Assembly: GCF_014646275.1 (NCBI RefSeq)
Contig: NZ_BMND01000040.1
Coordinates: forward strand, 1 to 51,331
Length of the DNA: 51,331 bases
Source: Streptomyces kronopolitis
Lineage (GTDB): Bacteria; Actinomycetota; Actinomycetes; Streptomycetales; Streptomycetaceae
Reading direction: 5' to 3'
Every line of letters starts with the position of its first letter. Position 1 is the stretch's first letter. The notes beneath the pieces were generated by a model. That model had not been told where the DNA came from and made no database searches. It was given only the letters and a program-made list of their open reading frames with translations. The translations under genes were made by a program, and so were the position numbers. Shown here piece after piece: positions 32,371 through 39,892 of the stretch.

Positions 32371-34007
32371 TCCGGTTCGAGCAGGTCTCGGTGACCTACG
32401 GCGACGCCGCGGCGCCGGCCGTCCAGGGCATCGACCTGACCGTCCCCGAGGGCGAACTGTGCCTGCTGGTCGGGCCCTCCGGCGTCGGCAAGTCCACCCT
32501 GCTGAACGCCGTCTGCGGCCTCGTCCCGCACTTCACCGGCGGCACCCTGCACGGCCGGGTCACCGTCGACGGCCGGGACACCCGCACCCACAAGCCGCGT
32601 GAACTGGCCGATGTCGTCGGCACCGTGGGCCAGGATCCGCTGGCGCATTTCGTCACCGACACCGTCGAGGACGAGCTGGCCTACGGCATGGAGTCGCTGG
32701 GCCTGGCGCCCGACGTGATGCGCCGCCGGGTCGAGGAGACGCTGGATCTGCTGGGGCTGGCCGAGTTGCGCGACCGCGCCCTGGCCACGCTGTCCGGGGG
32801 CCAGCGGCAGCGGGTGGCGATCGGGTCGGTGCTGACCACCCACCCCAAGGTCCTGGTGCTCGACGAGCCGACCTCGGCGCTCGATCCGGCCGCCGCCGAG
32901 GAGGTGCTCGCCGTGCTCCAGCGCCTGGTCCACGACCTGGGCACCACGGTGCTGCTGGCCGAACACCGCCTGGAGCGCGTCGTCCAGTACGCCGACCAGG
33001 TCATCCTGCTTCCCTCCCCGGGCGCGGCCCCCGTCATGGGCGCCCCGGCCGACGTCATGGCCGTCTCCCCCGTCCACCCCCCGGTGGTGGCCCTCGGCCG
33101 CCTCGCGCACTGGTCCCCGCTCCCGCTGTCCGTGCGCGACGCCCGGCGCAAGGCCGGCGCCCTGCGCGAGCGGCTGTCGGGGGTGGTGCCGCCGGCGCCG
33201 GGGGCCGGGGCGGGAACGCCGCCCCGGAACGCATCCGGCCCGGACGGGATCGCCGCGGCGGTCAGCGGGCTGGGGGTCCGGCGGGGGCGGACCGAGGTGC
33301 TGCACCGGGTGGAGCTGACCGTCCGGCGCGGCGAGACCCTGGCGCTGATGGGCCGCAACGGGGCGGGGAAGTCGACGCTGTTGTCCACCCTCGTCGGGAT
33401 GCACGAGCCGTCGTCCGGCGCGGTGCGGGTCGGCGGCCTCACCCCGCACCGCGCCGGCCCCCGGGAGCTGCTGCGGCAGGTCGGCCTGGTCCCGCAGGAG
33501 CCGCGTGACCTGCTCTGCGCGGACACCGTCGCCGCCGAGTGCGCCGCGGCCGATCAGGACGCGGGTGCCCCGGCCGGCAGCTGCCGGGCCCAGGTCACCC
33601 GGCTGCTGCCGGACGTGCCGGATTCCGTCCACCCCCGCGATCTGTCCGAGGGCCAGCGCCTCGCCCTGGCCCTGGCGGTCGTGCTGACCGCCCGTCCGCC
33701 GCTGCTCCTGCTCGACGAGCCCACCCGCGGCCTGGACTACGCGGCGAAGGCCCGGCTGGTCGAGGTGCTGCGCGCGCTGGCCGCCGAGGGCCACGCGATC
33801 GTCCTGGCCACCCACGATGTGGAGCTGGCCGCCGAACTCGCCCACCGGGTGGTGATCCTGGCCGAGGGCGAGATCGTCGCCGACGGCCCCACCGACGAGG
33901 TGGTGGTCTCCTCGCCGTCGTTCGCGCCGCAGGTCGCCAAGGTCCTCGCGCCGCTGCCCTGGCTGACCGTGCCGCAGGTGGCCGATGCGCTGGAGGCCAC
34001 CGCATGA
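32367..34007 (+). CDS. Fused double ATPase of the ECF transporter (EcfA-EcfA')
   Basis: A 546-residue protein made of two ABC ATPase domains. First: Walker A GPSGVGKST at 36-44, signature LSGGQRQ at 142-148, Walker B LVLDEP at 163-168. Second: Walker A GRNGAGKST at 329-337, a divergent signature LSEGQRL and LLLLDEPTRGLD. A linker of about 50 residues (Pro/Gly-rich) separates them. The fusion supplies the heterodimer usually encoded as EcfA and EcfA'. GTG 32367 has AAGGAG 8 bases upstream and overlaps the stop of cbiQ; its stop overlaps the S-component start (ATGA). Confidence 0.93.
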   Translation: MIRFEQVSVTYGDAAAPAVQGIDLTVPEGELCLLVGPSGVGKSTLLNAVCGLVPHFTGGTLHGRVTVDGRDTRTHKPRELADVVGTVGQDPLAHFVTDTVEDELAYGMESLGLAPDVMRRRVEETLDLLGLAELRDRALATLSGGQRQRVAIGSVLTTHPKVLVLDEPTSALDPAAAEEVLAVLQRLVHDLGTTVLLAEHRLERVVQYADQVILLPSPGAAPVMGAPADVMAVSPVHPPVVALGRLAHWSPLPLSVRDARRKAGALRERLSGVVPPAPGAGAGTPPRNASGPDGIAAAVSGLGVRRGRTEVLHRVELTVRRGETLALMGRNGAGKSTLLSTLVGMHEPSSGAVRVGGLTPHRAGPRELLRQVGLVPQEPRDLLCADTVAAECAAADQDAGAPAGSCRAQVTRLLPDVPDSVHPRDLSEGQRLALALAVVLTARPPLLLLDEPTRGLDYAAKARLVEVLRALAAEGHAIVLATHDVELAAELAHRVVILAEGEIVADGPTDEVVVSSPSFAPQVAKVLAPLPWLTVPQVADALEATA

Positions 34008-34900
34008 CCGGCCTTCCACCACAGCGCGCCGGAGGCGACGGGCCGCCGTCGGGCGCCGCTCGGGCCCCGGGGCGCCGGGTGCGTGCCGTGCGCCTGGGCC
34101 CCCGCTCCGTCGCCGCGCTGTGCCTGGTCTCGGCCATCGGCGTGATGGCCTTCGGCTGGCCGCTGCTGGCCGACTCCGCGTCCGGTCTGGCCCATTCCCA
34201 GGACGCGCCCTGGCTGTTCGCCGCGCTGCTGCCGATGCTGCTCGCCGTCGTCGTGGCGACCATCGCCGACACCGGCCTGGACGCGAAGGCCATCGCGATG
34301 CTCGGCGTGCTGGCCGCGGCCGGGGCGGCGCTGCGGCCGCTGGGCGCGGGGACGGCCGGCATCGAGCCGATGTTCTTCCTGATGGTGCTGGCGGGGCGGG
34401 TGCTCGGGCCGGGGTTCGGGTTCGTGCTGGGGTCGGTGGCGATGTTCGCGTCCGCGCTGCTGACCGGGGGCGTCGGGCCCTGGATGCCGTTCCAGATGCT
34501 GACGATGGGGTGGGTGTCGATGGGCGCCGGCCTGCTGCCCGGGCCCGACCGGCTGCGCGGCCGCCGGGAACTGGCCCTGCTCGCCGCCTACGGAGCCGTC
34601 TCCGCCGTCCTCTACGGCCTGGTGATGAACCTCCAGGGCTGGCCGTATATCGGCGGCATGGCCTCGGGGGTCTCCTTCGTCCCCGGCGACCCGGTCGGGC
34701 AGAACCTCACCCGCTTCCTCGCCTACTGCCTGACCACCTCCCTGGGCTGGGACCTGCCCCGGGCCCTGGTCACGGTGGTCCTCACCTTCGTGCTGGGCGG
34801 CACAGTGCTCAAGGCGCTGCGCCGCGCCACCCGCCGTGCCGCCTTCGACGCCCCCGTCTCCTTCACGCCCGGCCCGTCGCGGGAGACCGGCTCCCCGTGA
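34004..34900 (+). CDS. ECF transporter substrate-binding (S) component, probably for corrinoids
   Basis: A 298-residue membrane protein: a hydrophilic 30-residue N-terminus, then about six spans (for example 36-55, 67-87, 92-110, 115-145, 180-205 and 245-275). It lacks the N-terminal His motif of the cobalt/nickel CbiM proteins, so a vitamin or corrinoid rather than a metal ion is the likely cargo, as the B12 riboswitch also indicates. It is the specificity subunit for the upstream EcfT and ATPases. Its stop lies 9 bp from the end of the convergent FadA5-like gene, with no terminator visible between them. Confidence 0.85.
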   Translation: MTGLPPQRAGGDGPPSGAARAPGRRVRAVRLGPRSVAALCLVSAIGVMAFGWPLLADSASGLAHSQDAPWLFAALLPMLLAVVVATIADTGLDAKAIAMLGVLAAAGAALRPLGAGTAGIEPMFFLMVLAGRVLGPGFGFVLGSVAMFASALLTGGVGPWMPFQMLTMGWVSMGAGLLPGPDRLRGRRELALLAAYGAVSAVLYGLVMNLQGWPYIGGMASGVSFVPGDPVGQNLTRFLAYCLTTSLGWDLPRALVTVVLTFVLGGTVLKALRRATRRAAFDAPVSFTPGPSRETGSP

Positions 34901-34909
34901 CGGGCCCCG

Positions 34910-36079
34910 CTACAGCCGCTGGATGATCGTCCCGGTCGCCAGTGCGCCGCCCGCGCACATGGTGATCAGGGCGAACTCCTTGTCCCGGCGTTCGAGTTCG
35001 TGGAGCGCGGTGGCCAGGAGCCGGGCGCCGGTGGCGCCGACCGGGTGGCCCAGGGCGATGGCCCCGCCGTTGACGTTCACCTTCTCCAGGTCCTGGTCGA
35101 AGGTCTGCGCCCAGGAGAGCACCACGGAGGCGAAGGCCTCGTTGATCTCGACGAGGTCGATGTCCTTGAGGGACATCCCGGCCTTGCCGAGCACCGCGCG
35201 GGTGGCGTCGACGGGCCCGTCGAGGTGGAAGTGCGGATCGGAGCCGACCAGCGCCTGCGCCACGATCCGGGCGCGCGGCTTGAGCTTGAGGGCACGGGCC
35301 ATCCGCTTGGAGGCCCACATGACCGCGGCGGCGCCGTCGGAGATCTGCGAGGAGTTGCCCGCCGTGTGGACGGCGGTCGGCATCACGGGCTTGAGTCCGG
35401 CCAGCGCCTCCATGCTGGTGTCGCGCAGCCCCTCGTCCCGGTCGACCAGCCGCCACATGCCCTGGCCCGCGGCCTGCTCCTCCTCGGTGGTGGGCACCTG
35501 GACGGCGAAGGTCTCCCGTTTGAAGCGCTCCTCGGCCCAGGCGGTGGCCGCCCGCTCCTGGGAGATCAGGCCGAGCGAGTCGACGTTCTCGCGGGTCAGC
35601 CCCCGGTGGCGGGCGATGCGTTCGGCCGCCTCGAACTGGTTGGGCAGATCGACGTTCCACTCGTCCGGCCAGGGCTTGCCGGGACCGTGTTTGGAGGCGC
35701 TGCCGAGCGGCACCCGGGACATCGCCTCGACCCCGCAGCCGATGCCGACGTCGATGACGCCACTCGCGATCATGTTGGCGACCATGTGGTTAGCTTGCTG
35801 GGAGGATCCGCACTGGCAGTCCACGGTGGTCGCGGCGGTCTCGTACGGAAGGCCCATCGCCAGCCAGGCGTTGCGGGCCGGGTTCATGGACTGCTCCCCG
35901 GCGTGGGTGACGGTGCCGCTGACGATCTGTTCGATGCAGTCGGGCTGGATGCCCGTGCGGGAGAGGAGTTCGCGGTAGGTCTCGCCCAGGAGATAGGCGG
36001 GGTGCAGGTTGGCGAGGGCGCCCTGGCGCCTGCCGATCGGGGTGCGTACTGCTTCGACGATGACGGGTTCCGCGGCCAT
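34910..36079 (-). CDS. fadA5: Steroid 3-ketoacyl-CoA thiolase, FadA5-like
   Basis: A 389-residue thiolase. Nucleophile Cys90 is in TTVDCQCGSSQQANH, His345 in GGAIALGHPVGATG and the second Cys375 in TMCAGGALATG. The whole sequence follows mycobacterial FadA5 (VDLPNQFEAAERIA, HTAGNSSQISDGAAAV, RARIVAQALVGSDPHFHLDGPV and VEINEAFASVVLSWA), which removes acetyl-CoA or propionyl-CoA units from the cholesterol side chain. ATG 36079 has GGAGAGGA about 13 bases upstream. It is divergent from the CYP125-like gene, exactly as cyp125 and fadA5 are neighbours in Mycobacterium tuberculosis, with a KstR-type box between. Symbol by homology only. Confidence 0.92.
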   Translation of the reverse strand: MAAEPVIVEAVRTPIGRRQGALANLHPAYLLGETYRELLSRTGIQPDCIEQIVSGTVTHAGEQSMNPARNAWLAMGLPYETAATTVDCQCGSSQQANHMVANMIASGVIDVGIGCGVEAMSRVPLGSASKHGPGKPWPDEWNVDLPNQFEAAERIARHRGLTRENVDSLGLISQERAATAWAEERFKRETFAVQVPTTEEEQAAGQGMWRLVDRDEGLRDTSMEALAGLKPVMPTAVHTAGNSSQISDGAAAVMWASKRMARALKLKPRARIVAQALVGSDPHFHLDGPVDATRAVLGKAGMSLKDIDLVEINEAFASVVLSWAQTFDQDLEKVNVNGGAIALGHPVGATGARLLATALHELERRDKEFALITMCAGGALATGTIIQRL

Positions 36080-36134
36080 GACTGACTCGTCCTCTCCTCG
36101 CGTCCGCGGGTCCCGGCACCCACGGAAGAAGAAC

Positions 36135-36148
36135 TAGTACGCGTTCTA
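36135..36148. promoter_or_regulatory. KstR-type operator (one mismatch)
   Basis: TAGTACGCGTTCTA matches TnnAACnnGTTnnA except TAC for AAC. It is the core of a longer near-palindrome (36131-36152, GAAC...GTTC) in the fadA5/CYP125 divergent region. Confidence 0.72.
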
Positions 36149-36275
36149 GTTCCACGACAGTCTCATGAGCCGCCCTCCGGGGCGCAAGGGGCCTGCAACG
36201 CCCTTGTCCGCAAAGGGAGTCGCCGCGGCTCTTGCGACCTGGAGAACTCGTCACTACCTTCACCGCGATCCATGA

Positions 36276-36292
36276 CCTGATGAACCGTCAGA
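36276..36292. promoter_or_regulatory. TCTGAC-N5-GTCAGA motif
   Basis: CCTGATGAACCGTCAGA matches 10 of 12 arm bases of the second palindrome, 26 bp before the P450 start. Confidence 0.5.
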
Positions 36293-36318
36293 AATTTTGG
36301 ATGGACCAGGAGTCGCCG

Positions 36319-37551
36319 ATGCCATGCCCAGCGTTGCCCGAGGGGTTCGACTTCACCGACCCCGACGTCTACCGGACCCGTGTCCCGCTCCCCGAGTTCG
36401 CGCAGCTGCGGCAGACCGCTCCCGTGTGGTGGAACGCCCAGCCGCACGGCATTGCCGGCTTCGGCGACGACGGCTACTGGGTCGTCACCCGGCACCAGGA
36501 CGTCAAGGAGGTGTCCACCAAGCCGGACCTCTTCTCCGCCAGCCGCAACACCTCGATCATCCGGTTCAACGCGTCCATGACCCGTGAGCAGATCGACGTA
36601 CAGAAACTCATCATGCTGAACATGGACCCGCCCGAGCACACCCGGGTCCGGCAGATCGTGCAGCGCGGCTTCACCCCGCGCGCCATCCGCGGCCTGGAGG
36701 ACGCGCTGCGCCGCCGGGCGGCGCACATCGTCGACGAGGCGCGGCGCGGCGGCACCGGCGACTTCGTCACCGACATCGCCTGCGAACTCCCCCTCCAGGC
36801 CATCGCGGAGCTGATCGGCATCCCGCAGGACGACCGGGCCCGGATCTTCGACTGGTCCAACAAGATGGTCGCCTACGACGACCCCGAGCTGGCGATCACC
36901 GAAGAGGTCGGCGCCAACGCGGCCATGGAGCTGATCTCGTACGCGATGAACCTCGCCGCGGCGCGCAAGGAGTGCCCCGCCGAGGACATCGTCAGCCGGC
37001 TGGTGGCGGCCGAGCACGAGGGGAACCTCGGCTCGGACGAGTTCGGCTTCTTCGTGCTGCTGCTGGCGGTGGCCGGCAACGAGACCACGCGCAACGCCAT
37101 CACCCACGGGATGCACGCCTTCCTCACCCACCCCGACCAGTGGGAACTCTTCAAGCGCGAGCGCCCGGCGACCGCGGCCGAGGAGATCGTGCGGTGGGCG
37201 ACGCCGGTGGTCTCCTTCCAGCGCACCGCCACCCAGGACACCGAACTCGGCGGCGCGAAGATCAAGGAGGGGCAGCGGGTGGGGATCTTCTACTCCTCCG
37301 CCAACCACGACCCGGAGGTCTTCACCGACCCCGGCGTCTTCGACATCACCCGCGACCCCAACCCCCATCTGGGATTCGGCGGCGGCGGACCGCACTTCTG
37401 CCTGGGCAAGTCCCTCGCGGTGCTGGAGATCAACCTGATCTTCAACGCCCTCGCGGACGCCCTGCCCGACATCACCCTGGCGGGCGACCCGCGCCGGCTG
37501 CGCTCGGCCTGGCTCAACGGCGTCAAGGAACTCCGGGTGCACTACGGCTGA
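36319..37551 (+). CDS. Cytochrome P450, CYP125-like steroid C26-monooxygenase
   Basis: A 410-residue P450. The I-helix motif AGNETT is at 252-257, ExxR at Glu289-Arg292, and the haem Cys361 in GFGGGGPHFCLGK. Sequence blocks PALPEGFDFTDPDVY, VQKLIMLNMDPPEHTRVR, DEFGFFVLLLAVAGNETTRN and RLRSAWLNGVKELRVHY closely follow mycobacterial CYP125A1, which hydroxylates cholesterol and cholestenone at C26 to begin side-chain breakdown. ATG 36319 (MPCPALPEG) is chosen for CAGGAG 7 bases upstream; ATG 36301 and TTG 36232 are open alternatives. Divergent from the FadA5-like gene; both operator types lie upstream. The ferredoxin at 25873 is a likely electron donor. Confidence 0.93.
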   Translation: MPCPALPEGFDFTDPDVYRTRVPLPEFAQLRQTAPVWWNAQPHGIAGFGDDGYWVVTRHQDVKEVSTKPDLFSASRNTSIIRFNASMTREQIDVQKLIMLNMDPPEHTRVRQIVQRGFTPRAIRGLEDALRRRAAHIVDEARRGGTGDFVTDIACELPLQAIAELIGIPQDDRARIFDWSNKMVAYDDPELAITEEVGANAAMELISYAMNLAAARKECPAEDIVSRLVAAEHEGNLGSDEFGFFVLLLAVAGNETTRNAITHGMHAFLTHPDQWELFKRERPATAAEEIVRWATPVVSFQRTATQDTELGGAKIKEGQRVGIFYSSANHDPEVFTDPGVFDITRDPNPHLGFGGGGPHFCLGKSLAVLEINLIFNALADALPDITLAGDPRRLRSAWLNGVKELRVHYG

Positions 37552-37575
37552 CCGGCGGCACGGCGAGCGGCGGCA

Positions 37576-37609
37576 GGGGCGCGCACCCGGAGGGACGGGT
37601 GGGCGCCCC
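37576..37609 (+). terminator. Hairpin terminator after the P450
   Basis: GGGGCGCGCACCC (37576-37588) and GGGTGGGCGCCCC (37597-37609) pair at 12 of 13 positions around an 8-base loop. Confidence 0.75.
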
Positions 37610-37967
37610 GCCGTCATGCGGGGGCAAACCCGGTGCGGCGCCCGGCGCGTGGCGGGCGGGCCGGGGAAACCGGGCGCGCGGTATGTCCGAAAACGGCCGC
37701 CGCCTCCGCCTTGTCAGTTGTCATGCTCAGACTTACATTCAACTCACCGGTAACACGTGGCGGTTCGGCTTCTCGGCGCACCGCTCCGCAGCCGTCTCCG
37801 GCCGGACCGCACGCTCCTCCCCACACCCGCATCCGCCGGCCCGCGCGCCGCCGACCCACGCACCGCGCCGCGCACCCCGCAGTACGCCGCACCCACGCCG
37901 CACCACGCACGGCCCCCCACACGGTTCGACAGCGCGCTTTCTTGCTCTTCGAAGGGGACACACCGTT
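37610..37967. other. Gene-free region upstream of the DUF6230 gene
   Basis: No coding sequence was seen. Left part is GC-rich; around 37700-37760 the base composition drops and a promoter-like element lies there. From 37790 to 37930 the plus strand is a C/A-rich leader (CACC/CCGCAC runs). No KstR-type box was found here. AGGGGA precedes the ATG at 37968. Confidence 0.5.
37711..37738 (+). promoter_or_regulatory. Candidate promoter of the DUF6230-DUF6114 operon
   Basis: TTGTCA (37711-37716) and TTACAT (37733-37738) are 16 bases apart; a second TTGTCA follows at 37718. The transcript would have a leader of about 220 bases. Confidence 0.4.
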
Positions 37968-38588
37968 ATGAAGGACGCACACGGCAGACCCGTCACGGGA
38001 CGCATCAGATGGCGCAGGTTCGCGGCGCTGTCCGTCCCGGCCCTCGTCGGCACCGCCGCCCTGGGCATCGCGCTGGCCAACGGGGCACTGGCGGCCTCGT
38101 TCGCCGTCTCGGGACAGCAGTTCAAGGTTTCCGCCGACAGCCTCACGGGCGACGGCTTCGCCCAGTACGGCAGCGTGGACACGAACGCCAGGGGCGACCT
38201 CCTGCCGGTCGCCGTCACCGCCATCAAGTCCGCACGGATGCACCACCTGTGCCAGTCGGTGGTCACGCATCTGCCCGTCATCGGCGATATCTCGCTCCAC
38301 CTCAGCGCCGGCACGGGCAGCACGCCCGTCGAGGCGACCAACCTGTTCGTGGACGCCACCCAGCTCTCCGGCGACGCGTCGTTCCACGGCATCGAGATCG
38401 GCCGGGACGCCTCCACCCTCGACAAGGGACCGGACGGCGGCCAGGGCATGCAGGACCTCTTCGCCCAGCAGGCCGACGACGTCAGCATCGGCAGCCTGCG
38501 GCAGACGGCCTGGGCCACCAACGCGGGGACCTTCAAGCTGTCCGGCCTGAACATGAAGATCTCCAAGGGCACCAAGGAATGCTTCTGA
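37968..38588 (+). CDS. Exported DUF6230-type protein (cholesterol-esterase-like by old annotation)
   Basis: A 206-residue protein with a basic N-terminus, a hydrophobic segment at about 18-43 (signal or anchor, RFAALSVPALVGTAALGIALANGALAAS region) and a beta-rich extracellular part (FAVSGQQFKVSADSLTGDGFAQYG...). It belongs to a Streptomyces family that I recall being labelled cholesterol esterase after a cloned S. lavendulae enzyme; no GxSxG or other hydrolase triad is obvious, so the activity is doubtful. The DUF6114 gene overlaps its end by 10 bp. It lies after the CYP125-like gene but has its own promoter and no KstR box, so a link to sterol use is only suggestive. Confidence 0.78.
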   Translation: MKDAHGRPVTGRIRWRRFAALSVPALVGTAALGIALANGALAASFAVSGQQFKVSADSLTGDGFAQYGSVDTNARGDLLPVAVTAIKSARMHHLCQSVVTHLPVIGDISLHLSAGTGSTPVEATNLFVDATQLSGDASFHGIEIGRDASTLDKGPDGGQGMQDLFAQQADDVSIGSLRQTAWATNAGTFKLSGLNMKISKGTKECF

Positions 38589-39091
38589 CCTGGCGGCGCT
38601 GGCGGAAGGGCCGGCCCTTCTGGGGCGGCCTGGCGGCGGTCCTCGCCGGCGTCGAGATCTGCGCCCTGCCGCTGGCACCGTTGAAGATCATGCTGCAGCA
38701 GGGCATCGCCGGCATCCCGTCCGTGCTGATGGGGCTGGTGATGATCGTGATGGGGCTCTCGGCGTGGTTCGCCCCGCACTACCGGGGCATGGCGGGGGTG
38801 CTCACGGTGCTGTGCGCGGCGGCCGCGCTGGTGATGTCCAACCTCGGGGGCTTTCTGCTCGGCACGGTCCTCGGGGTTCTCGGCGGCTCGATGATCTTCG
38901 CCTGGCAACCGGCCGCCCCCGCGGAATCCGGCGCCCCCACGGCGTCCGGGGACCCCACGGCGTCCGGGGACCCCGAGAACGGCACGACACCCGCGAACGG
39001 CACGGCCCCCGAGACCGGTACGGCTCCCGAGGCCGCCGCCGCGGCCGAGGCCCCTGCGGCACCCACCCCCCTTGAAGGAGACCCACGATGA
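38579..39091 (+). CDS. DUF6114-type membrane protein
   Basis: A 170-residue protein with three or four membrane spans between residues 13 and 110 (FWGGLAAVLAGVEICALPLA, GIPSVLMGLVMIVMGLSAWF, GVLTVLCAAAALVMSNLGGFLLG) and a Pro/Ala/Gly/Thr-rich tail with repeats TASGDPTASGDP and GTAPETGTAPE. The DUF6230-DUF6114 gene pair is conserved in streptomycetes; the DUF6114 partner may anchor or export the DUF6230 protein. The start ATG 38579 overlaps the previous gene by 10 bp and its stop overlaps the next start as ATGA. Function unknown. Confidence 0.8.
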   Translation: MLLTWRRWRKGRPFWGGLAAVLAGVEICALPLAPLKIMLQQGIAGIPSVLMGLVMIVMGLSAWFAPHYRGMAGVLTVLCAAAALVMSNLGGFLLGTVLGVLGGSMIFAWQPAAPAESGAPTASGDPTASGDPENGTTPANGTAPETGTAPEAAAAAEAPAAPTPLEGDPR

Positions 39092-39783
39092 CGATGACGC
39101 ACCCCGCCCGCCCCACCCACCGCAGACGCGTGTGGTGGGCCGCCGGCACCGGTATCGCCGCGGCCCTCGCCCTGCCGCTCGCCGTGACGGGCCCGGCGGC
39201 GGCCCTGCCCGCCGGAGCGGCGCCGCTCGCCGCGTCGACGACCGTGCTCCCGGCGGGACACGGCTTCACCGCCACGCTCAGCGGCAAGGCCACCTTCAAG
39301 GCCGGTTCGGTGGTGGTGACCTGCACGGTCTCGACCTCCAGCGGGCAGGTCCCGGCCGCGCCCGGCAACCACAACGCGGCCGGACCGGTGAGCAGTTCCA
39401 CCACTCCGGCGACCTACAGCTCCTGCACGACGAGCCTGCCGGGGGTCAGCGCGAGCGTCACCACCAGCGGCACCTGGGGCGTCGCCATGCAGATGGGGGC
39501 GCCGGTGACCGCCGGACTGACCATCCCCACCGGCGGTTTCGTCCTCAAGACCAGCGGGCTGGCGTCCTGCACGGTCACCGCGGCCCCCACCGCGGCGGCG
39601 ACCGTGCCCGGCACCTGGGCCAACGGCGCACCCTCCACGCTCACCTTCACCAACGCCGCGGTGCCGGTGAAGGTCGTCGGCGGGTTCGGCTGCCCGACCA
39701 CCGCGACCAGCTCGGTCTTCAACGCCACCTACAAGGTCGCCGACACCACCGCGCCCGCCTCCCAGATCACCGTCACCGGCTGA
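39088..39783 (+). CDS. Secreted beta-rich protein of unknown function
   Basis: A 231-residue exported protein: signal peptide at about 12-41 (RRRVWWAAGTGIAAALALPL...AAALPAG), then a Thr/Ser/Val/Gly-rich beta domain with four cysteines (TCTVST, YSSCTT, ASCTVTA, GFGCPT), likely two disulfides. No membrane span follows the signal, so it is released or cell-wall associated. It is translationally coupled to DUF6114 (ATGA overlap), the third gene of the operon. A mutually exported complex of the three products is possible. GGAGAC precedes ATG 39088 about 6 bases upstream. I do not recognise a named family. Confidence 0.78.
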   Translation: MTMTHPARPTHRRRVWWAAGTGIAAALALPLAVTGPAAALPAGAAPLAASTTVLPAGHGFTATLSGKATFKAGSVVVTCTVSTSSGQVPAAPGNHNAAGPVSSSTTPATYSSCTTSLPGVSASVTTSGTWGVAMQMGAPVTAGLTIPTGGFVLKTSGLASCTVTAAPTAAATVPGTWANGAPSTLTFTNAAVPVKVVGGFGCPTTATSSVFNATYKVADTTAPASQITVTG

Positions 39784-39850
39784 GCGGCGCGCCACCGGTA
39801 CAAAGGCCGGGGTGACGTCCGTGCCCCGCACGGCCGTCACCCTCGGCGCA

Positions 39851-39888
39851 CGCCCCGGACGTTCCCCCTCCAGGGACGGCCCGGGGCG
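39851..39888. terminator. Hairpin terminator between convergent genes
   Basis: CGCCCCGG (39851-39858) and CCGGGGCG (39881-39888) enclose a 22-base loop. A smaller hairpin CCGTGC/GCACGG precedes it near 39820. Confidence 0.5.
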
Positions 39889-39892
39889 TCCC

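Noticed and set aside
37697..37760. Possible KstR box before the DUF6230 gene
   Set aside because: The AT-richer stretch contains AAC and GTAAC fragments but no pair in the spacing AACnnGTT, so I do not include this operon in the regulon.
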